Shown here in pieces: positions 26,543-34,963 of a DNA stretch of 64,000 nucleotides. How positions within the stretch are numbered: position 1 is the first letter of the stretch; the number at the start of each line of letters is the position of its first letter. The translations under genes and the position numbers were made by a program. Below the pieces are notes generated by a model. That model was not told where the DNA came from. It saw only the letters and a program-made list of their open reading frames with translations, and did not search any database. This DNA comes from CAIMUX01 sp964473865 (GTDB lineage Bacteria > Eisenbacteria > RBG-16-71-46 > CAIMUX01): the NCBI GenBank assembly GCA_964473865.1, contig CAYYQN010000009.1:1-64000 (forward strand), given 5' to 3'.

Positions 26543-29167
26543 CTATCCGGCCTCCTCCTCGTAGTGGCAAGGACCCTTTTCGTCATTCTCGGACGACGGT
26601 TCCGCGGGCGGCTCGGCAAGGCCCAGCGGCGCTTCTCCGCGCGCATAGCCGATCGCGCGATAGGTCCGAAGCCGCCTCTCGAACATCCGCAGTAGCATGG
26701 GCACCTCGCGGTCCACGTAGTCGTAGATCCGGACCTCCTTCTTGCCGGGATGCAGCCGGTGAAGACGACCTGTGTACTGCACCAGCGTCCCCTTCCACGA
26801 GATCGGCATGGCCAGAAAGAGAGTGTCCAGTCTGGCATCGTCGAATCCCTCGCCGATGTAGCGCCCGGTCGCCAGGACGACATGTCCATCGCCTTCAGGC
26901 CGCTCTGCCACCCGTGTCGCCAGCTCCCGCCGCTCCTTCGCCCTCATGCCGCCATGGAGTACGGTGAAGCGCCGAGTCGTATTGCGCAATCGTTCGGCGA
27001 AGTACTCCAGATGATCCCGACGTTCGGTCAACAGGATGGGCGACCGTCCGTCATCCAAAGCCCGCATCAGGTCGCTCATGATGAGCGAGTTCCTCGTGTC
27101 GTCGGTTGCGAGTGCGGCATAGATGACCTGGATGCCGGCCCGATCTGTCTCGCCATAAGTGCGAAACGCCGTCTCGCGGATGATGAGCTTGTGTTCGAAC
27201 GGTCGATGTGCGGTGTGGCTCTTGGGATCGACGGCGAAGCGCACCGGCCCGAGCTGCATTTCGGTGATCGGATGGTGGCCGTCGCGGCGCTGCAGCGTTG
27301 CCGTCAACCCGACAACGTAGCGAGCCTTCACCTCGGACAGCACGCGCTCGAACGACATGGCCGGAATGTGGTGGCATTCGTCGACGATCACCTGGCCGTA
27401 GGAGGCCACGCGGTCCTCGACCTGGCCCAGTCGCGTGAGGCTCTGGATCATCGCCACATCCAGCCGGCCGGTAAGCTTGCGCTTGCCGCCTCCGATCCGG
27501 CCGATGTCGTTCTCCTCAATCCCGAGAAACATCGCGAGTTGGGTGATCCACTGGTCGAGCAGCGGGCGGCGGTGCACCAGCACGAGCGTATTCCGCTCGC
27601 GTGCCGCAACGAGAAACGTCCCGAGTACTGTCTTGCCGATTCCGGGCGGTGCGACGAAGACGCCGATATCCTCCGCCAGGAGGGCCCGTGCTGCCCGTTC
27701 CTGTACCGGCGTCAGCGCGCCGAGAAAGCGGAAAGCAACGGGCTCACCCTCGTGACGTCGGTCCTCCGTGATCAGCGTCACACCGCAGGCGGCAAGGAGG
27801 GCCCTCAAGTCCACCAGGCATCCGCGTGGGATGGCCACGTGGTCGGAGAACTCCTCCGCGCAGGCGATCACCCGCGGCGTCATGGCCGTCGCGAGCCGCA
27901 TCTTCTGCTTCTTGTAGAACTCCGGATTCTGAAAGGCGGCGAGCCGCTTGATCTGGTTCAGGACGGGGGAGGGAAGTACCGCCTTTTCGACGAAGACACG
28001 TTGCGAAAGGACAGCGCGCACCTCCTTTGGCAGCGTTCCGGTGACGGGCCCGAAGGACGTCCTACCGGAGGGCGGCCGCGCCCAGGGGACTGCATCCTGG
28101 TCGGAGTCGGATTCGGCGAAGCGAACCCCAATGACCGTGTCGCGGCGTGTCGCTTCGTGGGTGGTCGCTTCCGCAACCCTGGGTTCCATGCGCACGACGG
28201 ACGCCAGATAGGTCCATTGCTCCATGTCAGGGTAGGGCTGGAGGTCTTCGTCGAGGAAGACAGTGTTACCCTGCTGTCGCGGTTCGTATTGGAGCGGCAG
28301 GGCTATCAGGTTCCCGAATCCCCCGCGGGGCATCGTGTCCTGGCACGGAAAGAGCCTGTCGTAGGACTCCATGCTGAGTTGATGGTGGCGGGTCATCGTT
28401 TCCGTTATCAGATGGCAGCCCAGCTTGCGGGCGGTGACCGCAGGCACGGGCGCACTGAAGAAGATCCAGGCGTGGGCGCCGTTGCCGGATCGTGAGCGCT
28501 CGATCGAGACCGGCACGCCGATCGAGTGGCAAGTTCCCTGGAAGGCGGACACGTCTACCCGCCAGGATTGCTTGTCGAAGTCGACTGCCAGGAACCAGCA
28601 GGTGTCGTCCTCCAGGAGTGGATAGACGCCCATGACGTGACGGTCCTGAAGGTGGTCCAGTACGGCCTGGTCGGTGACCGGGACAAAGGCCTGGTTCGGA
28701 CACTCTCCGCACTTCACCTTCGGGAGCCCGCAGACGCCTGGCACGAACTTGTCCGTGCACAGCGGAGCGTAGCCGGACTTGCCCGTCTTCTTACTGACGA
28801 AACGAGTGGGGAACACGTCCTCGCGACCGCGAAACAGGGAACGGAAGAGGCGCACCTTCTCCACCGGGGTTGTTGGGACCGTCGCTTGAACGAGCAGGGA
28901 GCGCCGTGGGCTGACTACCGGCAGCGAGGCCGCTTCCGATTCCCGCCGGAGCGCGTCGAGGCGTGCACGCACATCCGCGCGGTCGCGGTCAAGATCAGCA
29001 AGCCGGGCCTCAAGCTCAGCGATCTTGACCCGGATCTCGTCCGTGATCTTCCTGCTCCCCGTCCGTATGGGCCGAGGTCTGGATGTCGGAAAGCTGAGCC
29101 CCAAGCCGTGGCAATTCGGTCTCCACGATGGCCCAGATGAGGTCGAGGTCGACATCGAAATAGTCAT
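26543..29167 (-). CDS. Archaeo-eukaryotic primase-DEAD/DEAH helicase fusion (TOTE conflict-system type)
   Basis: A protein of up to 874 residues. A short coiled coil (about 43-75) is followed by a primase-like domain (about 105-330): Cys cluster CGLPKVKCGEC, catalytic acids in FLAVDFD (about 196-198), the His of SGNGAHAW (about 232) and the conserved FPCQDTMP segment. A superfamily 2 helicase follows: Walker A APPGIGKT (506-513), VDECHH (about 596), GLTAT (620-624) and the C-terminal motif QYTGRLHR. This layout is what databases call the TOTE-type AEP-helicase, thought to act in conflict with invading DNA; I rely on memory for that. The first 50 residues overlap hepT and contain no convincing start, so the true start is uncertain. 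Confidence 0.8.
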   Translation of the reverse strand: MTISMSTSTSSGPSWRPNCHGLGLSFPTSRPRPIRTGSRKITDEIRVKIAELEARLADLDRDRADVRARLDALRRESEAASLPVVSPRRSLLVQATVPTTPVEKVRLFRSLFRGREDVFPTRFVSKKTGKSGYAPLCTDKFVPGVCGLPKVKCGECPNQAFVPVTDQAVLDHLQDRHVMGVYPLLEDDTCWFLAVDFDKQSWRVDVSAFQGTCHSIGVPVSIERSRSGNGAHAWIFFSAPVPAVTARKLGCHLITETMTRHHQLSMESYDRLFPCQDTMPRGGFGNLIALPLQYEPRQQGNTVFLDEDLQPYPDMEQWTYLASVVRMEPRVAEATTHEATRRDTVIGVRFAESDSDQDAVPWARPPSGRTSFGPVTGTLPKEVRAVLSQRVFVEKAVLPSPVLNQIKRLAAFQNPEFYKKQKMRLATAMTPRVIACAEEFSDHVAIPRGCLVDLRALLAACGVTLITEDRRHEGEPVAFRFLGALTPVQERAARALLAEDIGVFVAPPGIGKTVLGTFLVAARERNTLVLVHRRPLLDQWITQLAMFLGIEENDIGRIGGGKRKLTGRLDVAMIQSLTRLGQVEDRVASYGQVIVDECHHIPAMSFERVLSEVKARYVVGLTATLQRRDGHHPITEMQLGPVRFAVDPKSHTAHRPFEHKLIIRETAFRTYGETDRAGIQVIYAALATDDTRNSLIMSDLMRALDDGRSPILLTERRDHLEYFAERLRNTTRRFTVLHGGMRAKERRELATRVAERPEGDGHVVLATGRYIGEGFDDARLDTLFLAMPISWKGTLVQYTGRLHRLHPGKKEVRIYDYVDREVPMLLRMFERRLRTYRAIGYARGEAPLGLAEPPAEPSSENDEKGPCHYEEEAG

Positions 29168-29408
29168 GAACGACCCGGTGGCGCAGCCCCACGATGCGAT
29201 GCCACGGAACGTCCACGTGTCGGTCCTTGAACTCCTGCGGCAATCGATTGGCCGCTTCGCCGATCACCGTCAGGTTGCGGATGACGGCATCGATCGCCGT
29301 GTCGTTACGCAGGAACGACTCGTGGTCCAGGCCTGCGACGGAGCGCTCGATTCGGTGGATTCGTTCCAGCATGTCCTCGAGGAGGAGACCTGCCGGCCTA
29401 CGCGACAT
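29016..29408 (-). CDS. hepT: HepT family (DUF86) toxin
   Basis: A 130-residue HEPN ribonuclease. The helical core runs from LLEDMLERIHRIERS to LPRLGAQL. The catalytic HEPN motif is visible as GLRHRVVHDYF (R-x4-H, followed by the Tyr that MntA-type enzymes AMPylate). ATG 29408 overlaps the end of mntA by 11 bases, giving the standard mntA-hepT pairing. Its C-terminal 25 residues overlap the helicase gene. The pair forms a type VII toxin-antitoxin system in studied cases. Confidence 0.85.
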   Translation of the reverse strand: MSRRPAGLLLEDMLERIHRIERSVAGLDHESFLRNDTAIDAVIRNLTVIGEAANRLPQEFKDRHVDVPWHRIVGLRHRVVHDYFDVDLDLIWAIVETELPRLGAQLSDIQTSAHTDGEQEDHGRDPGQDR

Positions 29409-29691
29409 CGACCAGCTCTTCTTCGATGACGGCCCAGTGCCGAGGGGTGATGGCCCGGCGGGAGACCACGTCCGCGGGAATGCCGAGCAGTGATTCAATC
29501 CGCTCCGCCAGATCCACGAACCGCAGACCGATGGAGGGGTCGACCTCTACGAGAATGTCCACGTCGCTGGCTTCGGTCTGCTGACCGCGGGCATAGGAGC
29601 CGAACAGGGCGAGCCGGGTCACATGGAAGTCCCGCGCAAGTTCGGGCAGGGCGGTCTGTAGGATCTCCAGGATCTCCTGCGCGCTCCGCAT
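29398..29691 (-). CDS. mntA: MntA family nucleotidyltransferase antitoxin
   Basis: A 97-residue minimal nucleotidyltransferase. The active-site motif is LFGSYARGQQTEASDVDILV, with the GS and DxD residues intact, followed by a downstream Glu/Asp-rich strand. In studied systems MntA inactivates HepT by AMP transfer to its Tyr. ATG 29691 has GGAGG about 6 bases upstream. It is the first gene of the minus-strand operon mntA-hepT-helicase in element A. Confidence 0.88.
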   Translation of the reverse strand: MRSAQEILEILQTALPELARDFHVTRLALFGSYARGQQTEASDVDILVEVDPSIGLRFVDLAERIESLLGIPADVVSRRAITPRHWAVIEEELVDVA

Positions 29692-29795
29692 GATCAGCCT
29701 CCGGTGAACTCAGCCCGACCTCCGCCCGACCGTCCGCGGAACCCGCCACGGTGCTCAGGCCATGTTAGGGAGATTGCCAGAAAGCAGGTCTTAGC

Positions 29796-29970
29796 GTCTC
29801 CAAAATGTCGCCATGACCCGGGGGGAATCCAGGGGACACGAGGAGACTGGAGGGGGCATAGAGAGCGGTTGCAACCCCTTGGCGGAGAACCCGTTCAGCC
29901 CCGAAGTCGCACGTCATCACCGGGTTATGGTTTTGGCTTGGAATGGGTTCAAGTCCCGTCGACCCCGCCA
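29796..29970 (+). repeat. Right-end block, copy in element A
   Basis: 175 bases, co-linear with 34964-35137. The last 100 bases (29871-29970) match the second copy (35038-35137) at 99 of 100 positions by my count; the first 75 bases are more diverged. The block ends in the tRNA-Asp 3' core. It contains no gene: the open frames here are read-through of the tRNA tail. Confidence 0.85.
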
Positions 29971-29971
29971 T
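29945..29971 (+). repeat. att-like core, copy 2 (element A/B junction)
   Basis: Exact copy of the tRNA-Asp 3' end from GGGTTC to CCA plus T. The bases before it (GAAT) differ from the tRNA, so this is not a tRNA gene. The bases after it (AATCT) still match those after copy 1. Confidence 0.85.
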
Positions 29972-30016
29972 AATCTATTGTAGAACAATGATTTGCGAGC
30001 GTATCGAGACTGTGGC

Positions 30017-30029
30017 GTCTCCATGACTC
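30017..30029 (+). repeat. Left-end motif GTCTCCATGACTC in element B
   Basis: Identical to the copy at 24774-24786 in element A. It lies 46 bases from the left boundary here, against 46 and 112 bases for the two copies in element A. Confidence 0.4.
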
Positions 30030-30227
30030 CAGTATCCCGGCATTACAGTTCATTAGTCCTCAAACAATTGCTGTCTCGTACCACGTTCACGCCCAGATCA
30101 CTGTCCGCGCCGCCGTGACAGGAGGGGATTGCGGTCTCAGAGCAGCCAGGGGGCCCTCGAGTCCGCGGGACGAGGCCATGCGCGGACCACGTCGAGTCTG
30201 GCGTGTCGCGGCCGACCAGCGCGGAAT

Positions 30228-30266
30228 GGATTATGCTTGCAGGAATAATGCTCATGAGCATAATCC
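30228..30266 (+). promoter_or_regulatory. Palindromic operator upstream of the DUF234-type ATPase gene
   Basis: GGATTATGCT (30228-30237) is repeated inverted as AGCATAATCC (30257-30266). Nested in it is the perfect palindrome ATGCTCATGAGCAT (30248-30261). This AT-rich patch ends four bases before the ATG, with no Shine-Dalgarno sequence. Autoregulation by the ATPase's own winged helix is possible, but this is inference. Confidence 0.5.
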
Positions 30267-30270
30267 TCCC

Positions 30271-31689
30271 ATGAGATTCCTCGATCGCCAACCGGAACTC
30301 CGTCGCCTCGAGGCCCTCTCCGCCCGGAAGACCGGAGGGCTCGGGCTGGTCTGGGGGCGCCGGAGGGTGGGGAAGACCCGGTTGCTCCTGGAGTGGGGCC
30401 AGCGGGCCGGTGGGCTCTACACGGTCGCGGACCAGTCCGCGGAGCAGGTGCAGCGGCGGTACTTCGCTGAGTCGGTCTCGTCGGTCCTGGAGGGTTTCGC
30501 GGAGCCGGAGTACCCAGACTGGCGCGCGCTCTTTCGCGCCCTGGCCCGGCAGGCGCAGCAGGCCGGCTGGCGCGGGCCGCTGGTCATCGATGAGTTTCCT
30601 TACCTCGTCGCCTCGAATCCGGCTCTTCCGAGCATCCTGCAAGGCTTCCTCGATCACGAGGGGCGCACCACCGGACTGTGCGTCGTGCTGGCGGGTTCCG
30701 CGCAACACATGATGCAGGGGCTTCAACTGGATCGCTCATCTCCGCTCTATGGCCGTGCCGTTGAGGCGCTGGAGCTTCTCCCCCTGCCGGCGGGCTTCAT
30801 CGGAGTCGCGCTGGGAAAGGCCCGTCCCGTGCAGTCCGTGCGCGCTTGGGCCGCCTGGGGAGGCATCCCGCGCTATTGGGAGCTCGCGGAACCTTTTGGA
30901 CAGGAGACCGAAGCGGCGGTAGACGCCCTGGTGCTCGATCCGAGCGGACCTTTGCATCTCGAGCCCGACCGTCTCCTCGTGGAGGAACTGCCGCCGGCCG
31001 CCACGCTCCGGCCTCTCCTGGACGCGGCGGGAAGCGGTGCTCACCGAATGTCGGAGATCGCCGGCCGCCTGGGAGTTTCGGCAACCTCCCTCGGACGTTC
31101 CCTGAACCGGCTTCAGGAACTTGGACTCTTGGTGCGGGATCTGCCGTTCGGCGAACCGGAGCGGGGAGGAAAGAGATCTCTCTACCGGATCGCCGATCCG
31201 TTCACCCGAATGTGGTTTCGCGTCGTTGCGCCGCACCGCGCGACCCTGGCCGCGGGAACTCCGGCCACGCGAACGGCACTCTGGCGGCGGCACAGCGATC
31301 GCCTCGTGGCTGAAGCGTGGGAGGACCTGTGCCGAGCTTCCGTGCCCCGGCTCGCCACCACGGCACTCGGAGAGGCAGCGGAATGGGGCACTGCCCGCCG
31401 CTACTGGAAGGGGACCGGTCATGAGTGGGATGTGGTCGCGACCCCATTGGAGGGCGACGCTCTTCTCCTCGGTGAGGTGAAGTGGTCGGATCGGCCTGTT
31501 TCCGACGAGGAGCTTGATCGGATCGGCCGGGCCCTGCTCGCGAAGGGCGTGCCGCAGGAGGGCTGGGCATCGACTCGGCGCCCGGTTCATGCCATCTTCG
31601 TACCAGAGCTGTGCCGGTCACACCGCCGGACAGGCGCGCGCCCCTTCCGGGTCATCTCCGCGAGAGAAGTGCTTGCATCGATGCGTTGA
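30271..31689 (+). CDS. AAA ATPase with winged helix and DUF234/PD-(D/E)xK-like C-terminus
   Basis: A 472-residue protein of the archaeal-type ATPase family. Walker A is GRRRVGKT (29-36), Walker B is LVIDEFPYL (about 108), sensor 1 is LAGSAQHMM. A winged helix (MSEIAGRLGVSATSLGRSL) follows around 260-300. The C-terminal domain has EWDVVA ... LLLGEVKW, the D and ExK spacing of PD-(D/E)xK nucleases, so it may cut nucleic acid. Family function is unknown; mobile or defence roles are suspected. I chose ATG 30271 since the protein then starts at the usual MRFLDRQPEL; a longer frame to 30115 would run through the operator. Confidence 0.8.
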   Translation: MRFLDRQPELRRLEALSARKTGGLGLVWGRRRVGKTRLLLEWGQRAGGLYTVADQSAEQVQRRYFAESVSSVLEGFAEPEYPDWRALFRALARQAQQAGWRGPLVIDEFPYLVASNPALPSILQGFLDHEGRTTGLCVVLAGSAQHMMQGLQLDRSSPLYGRAVEALELLPLPAGFIGVALGKARPVQSVRAWAAWGGIPRYWELAEPFGQETEAAVDALVLDPSGPLHLEPDRLLVEELPPAATLRPLLDAAGSGAHRMSEIAGRLGVSATSLGRSLNRLQELGLLVRDLPFGEPERGGKRSLYRIADPFTRMWFRVVAPHRATLAAGTPATRTALWRRHSDRLVAEAWEDLCRASVPRLATTALGEAAEWGTARRYWKGTGHEWDVVATPLEGDALLLGEVKWSDRPVSDEELDRIGRALLAKGVPQEGWASTRRPVHAIFVPELCRSHRRTGARPFRVISAREVLASMR

Positions 31690-31884
31690 AGCCCGAGGGC
31701 CTCACCGGAGCAGAGTTCCTGGCGGCCTTGGCCTGGTCGCCGAGCAGAGAGGACAGCGGAAGGAAGCGAACGCGAGCCGCCGGCCTCAGCCTTGCCGGCG
31801 CGGTGAACCTGACCGGCCCCTCGCTTGCCCCATTTCGCCCGTGATCGTATTCTCCGACGAGCGAAACATGGGTGGAGGTGGATT

Positions 31885-32145
31885 ATGCGATCTCGCCCGG
31901 TGCCATCAGGCGGTGACAGAAGAGGGCCAACGGCCCGAAGCAAGCGGGAGGCAGCCCAGGCCGCAGGGAGTGCGCTCGCCCGCAAGGCCACCATGGGATG
32001 GCAGACCACCGACGAAGAGGAAGTGGAGAAGCGGCTCCTTCGCGCCCGCAGCGAGCCGATGCAGATTCGAAACCTGAACCCGGCCGAGGAGTTCTTTAGC
32101 GATTTTGCCGTCAGCTCCGAAGCAGGCTGCATGCCCACTCCGTAG
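31885..32145 (+). pseudogene. N-terminal fragment of the SWIM-SNF2 helicase (separated by a frameshift)
   Basis: An 86-codon frame with a strong ribosome site (GGAGGTGG, then ATG 31885). It reads GWQTTDEEEVEKRLLRA and FFSDFAVSSEAG, then ends shortly after. Reading on in the frame of the next gene gives LHAHSVEIRSLSSRE, then CTCVDFRV and GTCKHIEAV, which completes a SWIM zinc finger (CxC ... CxH). So this is the start of the helicase, and one base appears missing between 32100 and 32145. I see no slippery heptamer for programmed frameshifting. Confidence 0.65.
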
Positions 32146-32186
32146 AGATCCGCTCCCTTTCATCGCGGGAAAACAGTTGTACCTGC

Positions 32187-34814
32187 GTGGACTTTCGCGT
32201 CAACGGCTTTGGCACCTGCAAGCACATTGAAGCCGTGCTGCAACGGCTCAGGGAATCACGGCCGAGAAAGTGCCGGAGCTTGTCCGAGACGGGATCGCCC
32301 AACGCGGAGGTCTTTCTCCGGCGTGCCGGCCGGGTTGAGGTGGCGCTCTCCCTGCCACCGGGACTTCGCGGCCCGATCCGTGAACTTGCCCGCCGGTTCT
32401 TTGACTCCGGCGGCAGGCTTCTCGGCCCGGCGGAGAGCTCGGTTCCTGCACTGACCAGGGCGATCGCCGCTCTGCGCGGCCCCGTGCGGCAGCGAGTGCG
32501 CCTGTCCGCCGACGTGGTTGAGTGGGCCAAGATCCAGAGCCGGGCGACATCACGCCAGGCCGCCCGGCAGTCCTTTCTCGATGATGTCAGGGGCGGGAAA
32601 CGATCGATCCGCCTTCTCAGCCAGCCCCTCTATCCCTATCAGGAGGAGGGGATGCTTCATCTTGCCTTCGGAGAACGGGTCATGCTGGTGGACGACATGG
32701 GACTCGGCAAGACGGTTCAGGCCATCGCAGCATGTGCTCTCCTCCGGGATCTGAGAGGCATTGAGCGGGTCCTGGTTGTGTCCCCCGCGTCGCTCAAGAC
32801 GGAGTGGGAGGAGCAGATTCAGAAGTTCAGCGACCTCAACTTTCGGATTCTGTCCGGCCTCAGGCCCCATCGTATGGACGCCTACCGCCACCCCACCTTC
32901 TTCACTCTTGCGAACTACGAGCAGGTCATGAGAGACGTCGTCGAGATCAACTCCGTACTATCGCCCGACGTGGTGATTCTCGATGAAGCGCAACGAATCA
33001 AGAACTGGTCCACCAAGACGGCGCAGGCGGTGAAGAAACTGGCCAGCCCCTTCGCTTTTGTGCTCACTGGTACGCCCCTCGAGAACCGCATCGACGAGAT
33101 CTATTCCATCGTGGAGTTCCTGGACCCCAGCGTGTTCGGCCCCCTCTTCCGCTTCAACCGCGAGTTCTATGTCCTGGATGGCCGAGGCCGTCCCTGCGGT
33201 TACCAGAACCTGGAGGAACTCCGCCGACGGATCCGTCCTTTGATGCTTCGCCGGGTCAAAGAGGACGTGGAGGAGCAGCTTCCCGCCCGGGTGGACAACA
33301 ACTACTTCGTCGAAATGGCCGCGGAGCAGCGCCAGATCTACGACGAGTATGAACTGAAGGTGGCGAGACTGGTCGCGGTGACTAAGAGGAGGCCCCTGAC
33401 CAAGGAGGAGTCGGAACGCCTGATGAAGTGGCTTGCGTGCATGAGGATGCTCTGCGACACCACCTACATCCTGGACCGCACCAGCAAGGTCTGCCCCAAA
33501 CTGCCCGAGTTGGCCAACCTCTTTGAGGATCTTGGGCTGCGCAACGGCCGCAAGGCCCTGATCTTTTCGGAGTGGGAGAGGATGCTCGAGTTGGTGCGCG
33601 ACCTGGCGAGAGAAATGAAGCTCGGGTTCGCATGGCACACGGGTTCGGTGCCTCAGATGCGCCGCCGTCAGGAGATCAATCGCTTCAAGAACGATCCTGA
33701 GTGCAAGCTCTTCCTCTCGACCGATTCCGGAGGGGTCGGCCTGAACCTGCAAGCGGCAAGCGTGGTGGTGAATCTTGACCTGCCTTGGAATCCCGCGCGC
33801 TTGGAGCAGCGGATCGCGCGCGCCTGGCGAAAACACCAGCCGCATGCGGTGAGCGTGGTCAACTTGATTACGCGGAATACGATCGAACACAAGATGCTGG
33901 CCACGCTGGCGTTGAAGCGGGATCTTGCCGCGGGAATCGTGGATGGGAAGGGTGATCTGTCGGACATCCGCCTGGTATCCGGCCGGGAAGCGTTTCTCGA
34001 GAGGCTCAAGCTCATCATGGGTGAGAGGCTTCCGGAGTCAGGCCTGACCAGCGGAAGGAGAGATCGCGGGGTCAGGGTCCCGCCTGCCGCAACTCCGGAT
34101 TCACACGAGCGATTCCAGCAGGGAATCGCTTCCGAGCTGTCGAGCCGTGTGCAGCTCATTCGCCGTCTTGAGTTCCCCGAAGGAGGGGGCGAGGCGACTC
34201 TTGTTGTGGTCGATGATGAGGTCGAGCAACTCGCGCCGGTGGTCAAACGCCTGTACGCGGAATCCGGACAGACGGGAGGCATCGAAGTGCTCGACCGGAG
34301 GACATTCGAGGCCGTCGAGCGGTTGGTGTCTCTGGGGCTGGCCTCGTGGCCGAAAGAAGGCAGGGTAGACGTGCAGAGGAGTTCGGCTCTCAAGCGTCCC
34401 GGACCCTCTCCCGAGGAAATCCGACGTCGTCAAGCCGGGCACCGTCTCGACCAGGCGGAACGCAAAGCCAAGGTGGCCGAGACGCTTGGGGACGGTGGCT
34501 TCCACCGCGAGGCGCTGGCGGCGGTGCGAGACGGGATTGAGCTTGCACTCCACGCCCTGCAGTGCCTGGCCGGCGAAGAGGATGAGGGGAAACCCCGTGG
34601 CGACGGGCCATCGTCCGTGATCCGGCTATTGGCAGCGGGGCTCCTCACGGATGAAGGAGCGGCGCGAGTCTCCTTCTTGCGGGAATTGGCGGGTTCAGAG
34701 GACATTGGCGATGACGCGGCCAAGCGCGCCCTCGGATCAGGCCTCGAGATCATCCAGACGGCTGCCGCCACCGTGGCCCGCGCGGCCCTCCGGAAGGAAC
34801 CATCCGAACCGTGA
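32187..34814 (+). CDS. SNF2/DEAD-box helicase with SWIM zinc finger (5' end out of frame)
   Basis: 875 codons from GTG 32187, but the real gene probably starts at 31885 and is frameshifted. The remaining SWIM half (GTCKHIEAV, about residue 10) lies at the start. The SNF2 motor has Walker A DDMGLGKT (about 168), DEAQRIKNW (about 265), LTGTPLENR (about 295) and the C-terminal motif QRIARAWRKHQ (about 539). The last 200 residues are mixed charged helices ending in a HEPN-like or repeat region of unknown role. Such helicases occur in defence islands and may remodel or translocate on DNA. If the frameshift is real, the truncated protein lacks the zinc finger. Confidence 0.75.
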   Translation: MDFRVNGFGTCKHIEAVLQRLRESRPRKCRSLSETGSPNAEVFLRRAGRVEVALSLPPGLRGPIRELARRFFDSGGRLLGPAESSVPALTRAIAALRGPVRQRVRLSADVVEWAKIQSRATSRQAARQSFLDDVRGGKRSIRLLSQPLYPYQEEGMLHLAFGERVMLVDDMGLGKTVQAIAACALLRDLRGIERVLVVSPASLKTEWEEQIQKFSDLNFRILSGLRPHRMDAYRHPTFFTLANYEQVMRDVVEINSVLSPDVVILDEAQRIKNWSTKTAQAVKKLASPFAFVLTGTPLENRIDEIYSIVEFLDPSVFGPLFRFNREFYVLDGRGRPCGYQNLEELRRRIRPLMLRRVKEDVEEQLPARVDNNYFVEMAAEQRQIYDEYELKVARLVAVTKRRPLTKEESERLMKWLACMRMLCDTTYILDRTSKVCPKLPELANLFEDLGLRNGRKALIFSEWERMLELVRDLAREMKLGFAWHTGSVPQMRRRQEINRFKNDPECKLFLSTDSGGVGLNLQAASVVVNLDLPWNPARLEQRIARAWRKHQPHAVSVVNLITRNTIEHKMLATLALKRDLAAGIVDGKGDLSDIRLVSGREAFLERLKLIMGERLPESGLTSGRRDRGVRVPPAATPDSHERFQQGIASELSSRVQLIRRLEFPEGGGEATLVVVDDEVEQLAPVVKRLYAESGQTGGIEVLDRRTFEAVERLVSLGLASWPKEGRVDVQRSSALKRPGPSPEEIRRRQAGHRLDQAERKAKVAETLGDGGFHREALAAVRDGIELALHALQCLAGEEDEGKPRGDGPSSVIRLLAAGLLTDEGAARVSFLRELAGSEDIGDDAAKRALGSGLEIIQTAAATVARAALRKEPSEP

Positions 34815-34963
34815 GCCACGGGCCGCGGGCGCCATTCACGCTCGATCTCGGCGCCATCCGTCGACCGAGCCGGCACGGAGCCGGCGACCGAATCGCCAAT
34901 TGCCAGAACGGAGCTCCTCATCCGTGGCGGGCGGCTCTGCGGCCCCGCGGCGGCCTCCGCCCC

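Larger units (their letters stand above)
24662..29970 (+). mobile_element. Element A: tRNA-Asp-associated island without an integrase
   Basis: The 5.3-kb segment between core copies 1 and 2. Contents: XRE-ImmA/IrrE regulator and MazF-like toxin on +, then mntA-hepT-primase/helicase on -, and 279 non-coding bases at the right end. The right end shares a 175-base block with element B, and the left end shares short motifs with it. No tyrosine or serine recombinase, transposase or relaxase gene is present, so movement would need help in trans. The boundaries are inferred from the repeats. Confidence 0.7.
29692..30270. other. Junction of element A and element B (non-coding)
   Basis: 579 bases without a supported gene. 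It holds the right-end block of element A (29796-29970), core copy 2, the left end of element B with one GTCTCCATGACTC motif (30017-30029), and the palindromic operator of the ATPase gene (30228-30266). Confidence 0.6.

Noticed and set aside
29765..29971. Minus-strand frame starting MAGSTGLEPIPS, and similar frames at 34836-35288 and 23976-24662
   Set aside because: These begin in the reverse complement of the tRNA-Asp 3' end, a well-known source of false proteins, and show no family features.
29945..29971. Second and third tRNA-Asp genes at 29945 and 35112
   Set aside because: Only the T arm and acceptor 3' strand are present; upstream bases do not form D or anticodon arms.
32095..32150. 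Programmed -1 frameshift site in the SNF2 helicase gene
   Set aside because: No X-XXY-YYZ slippery heptamer in the needed frame near the break; mutation or sequence error is simpler.
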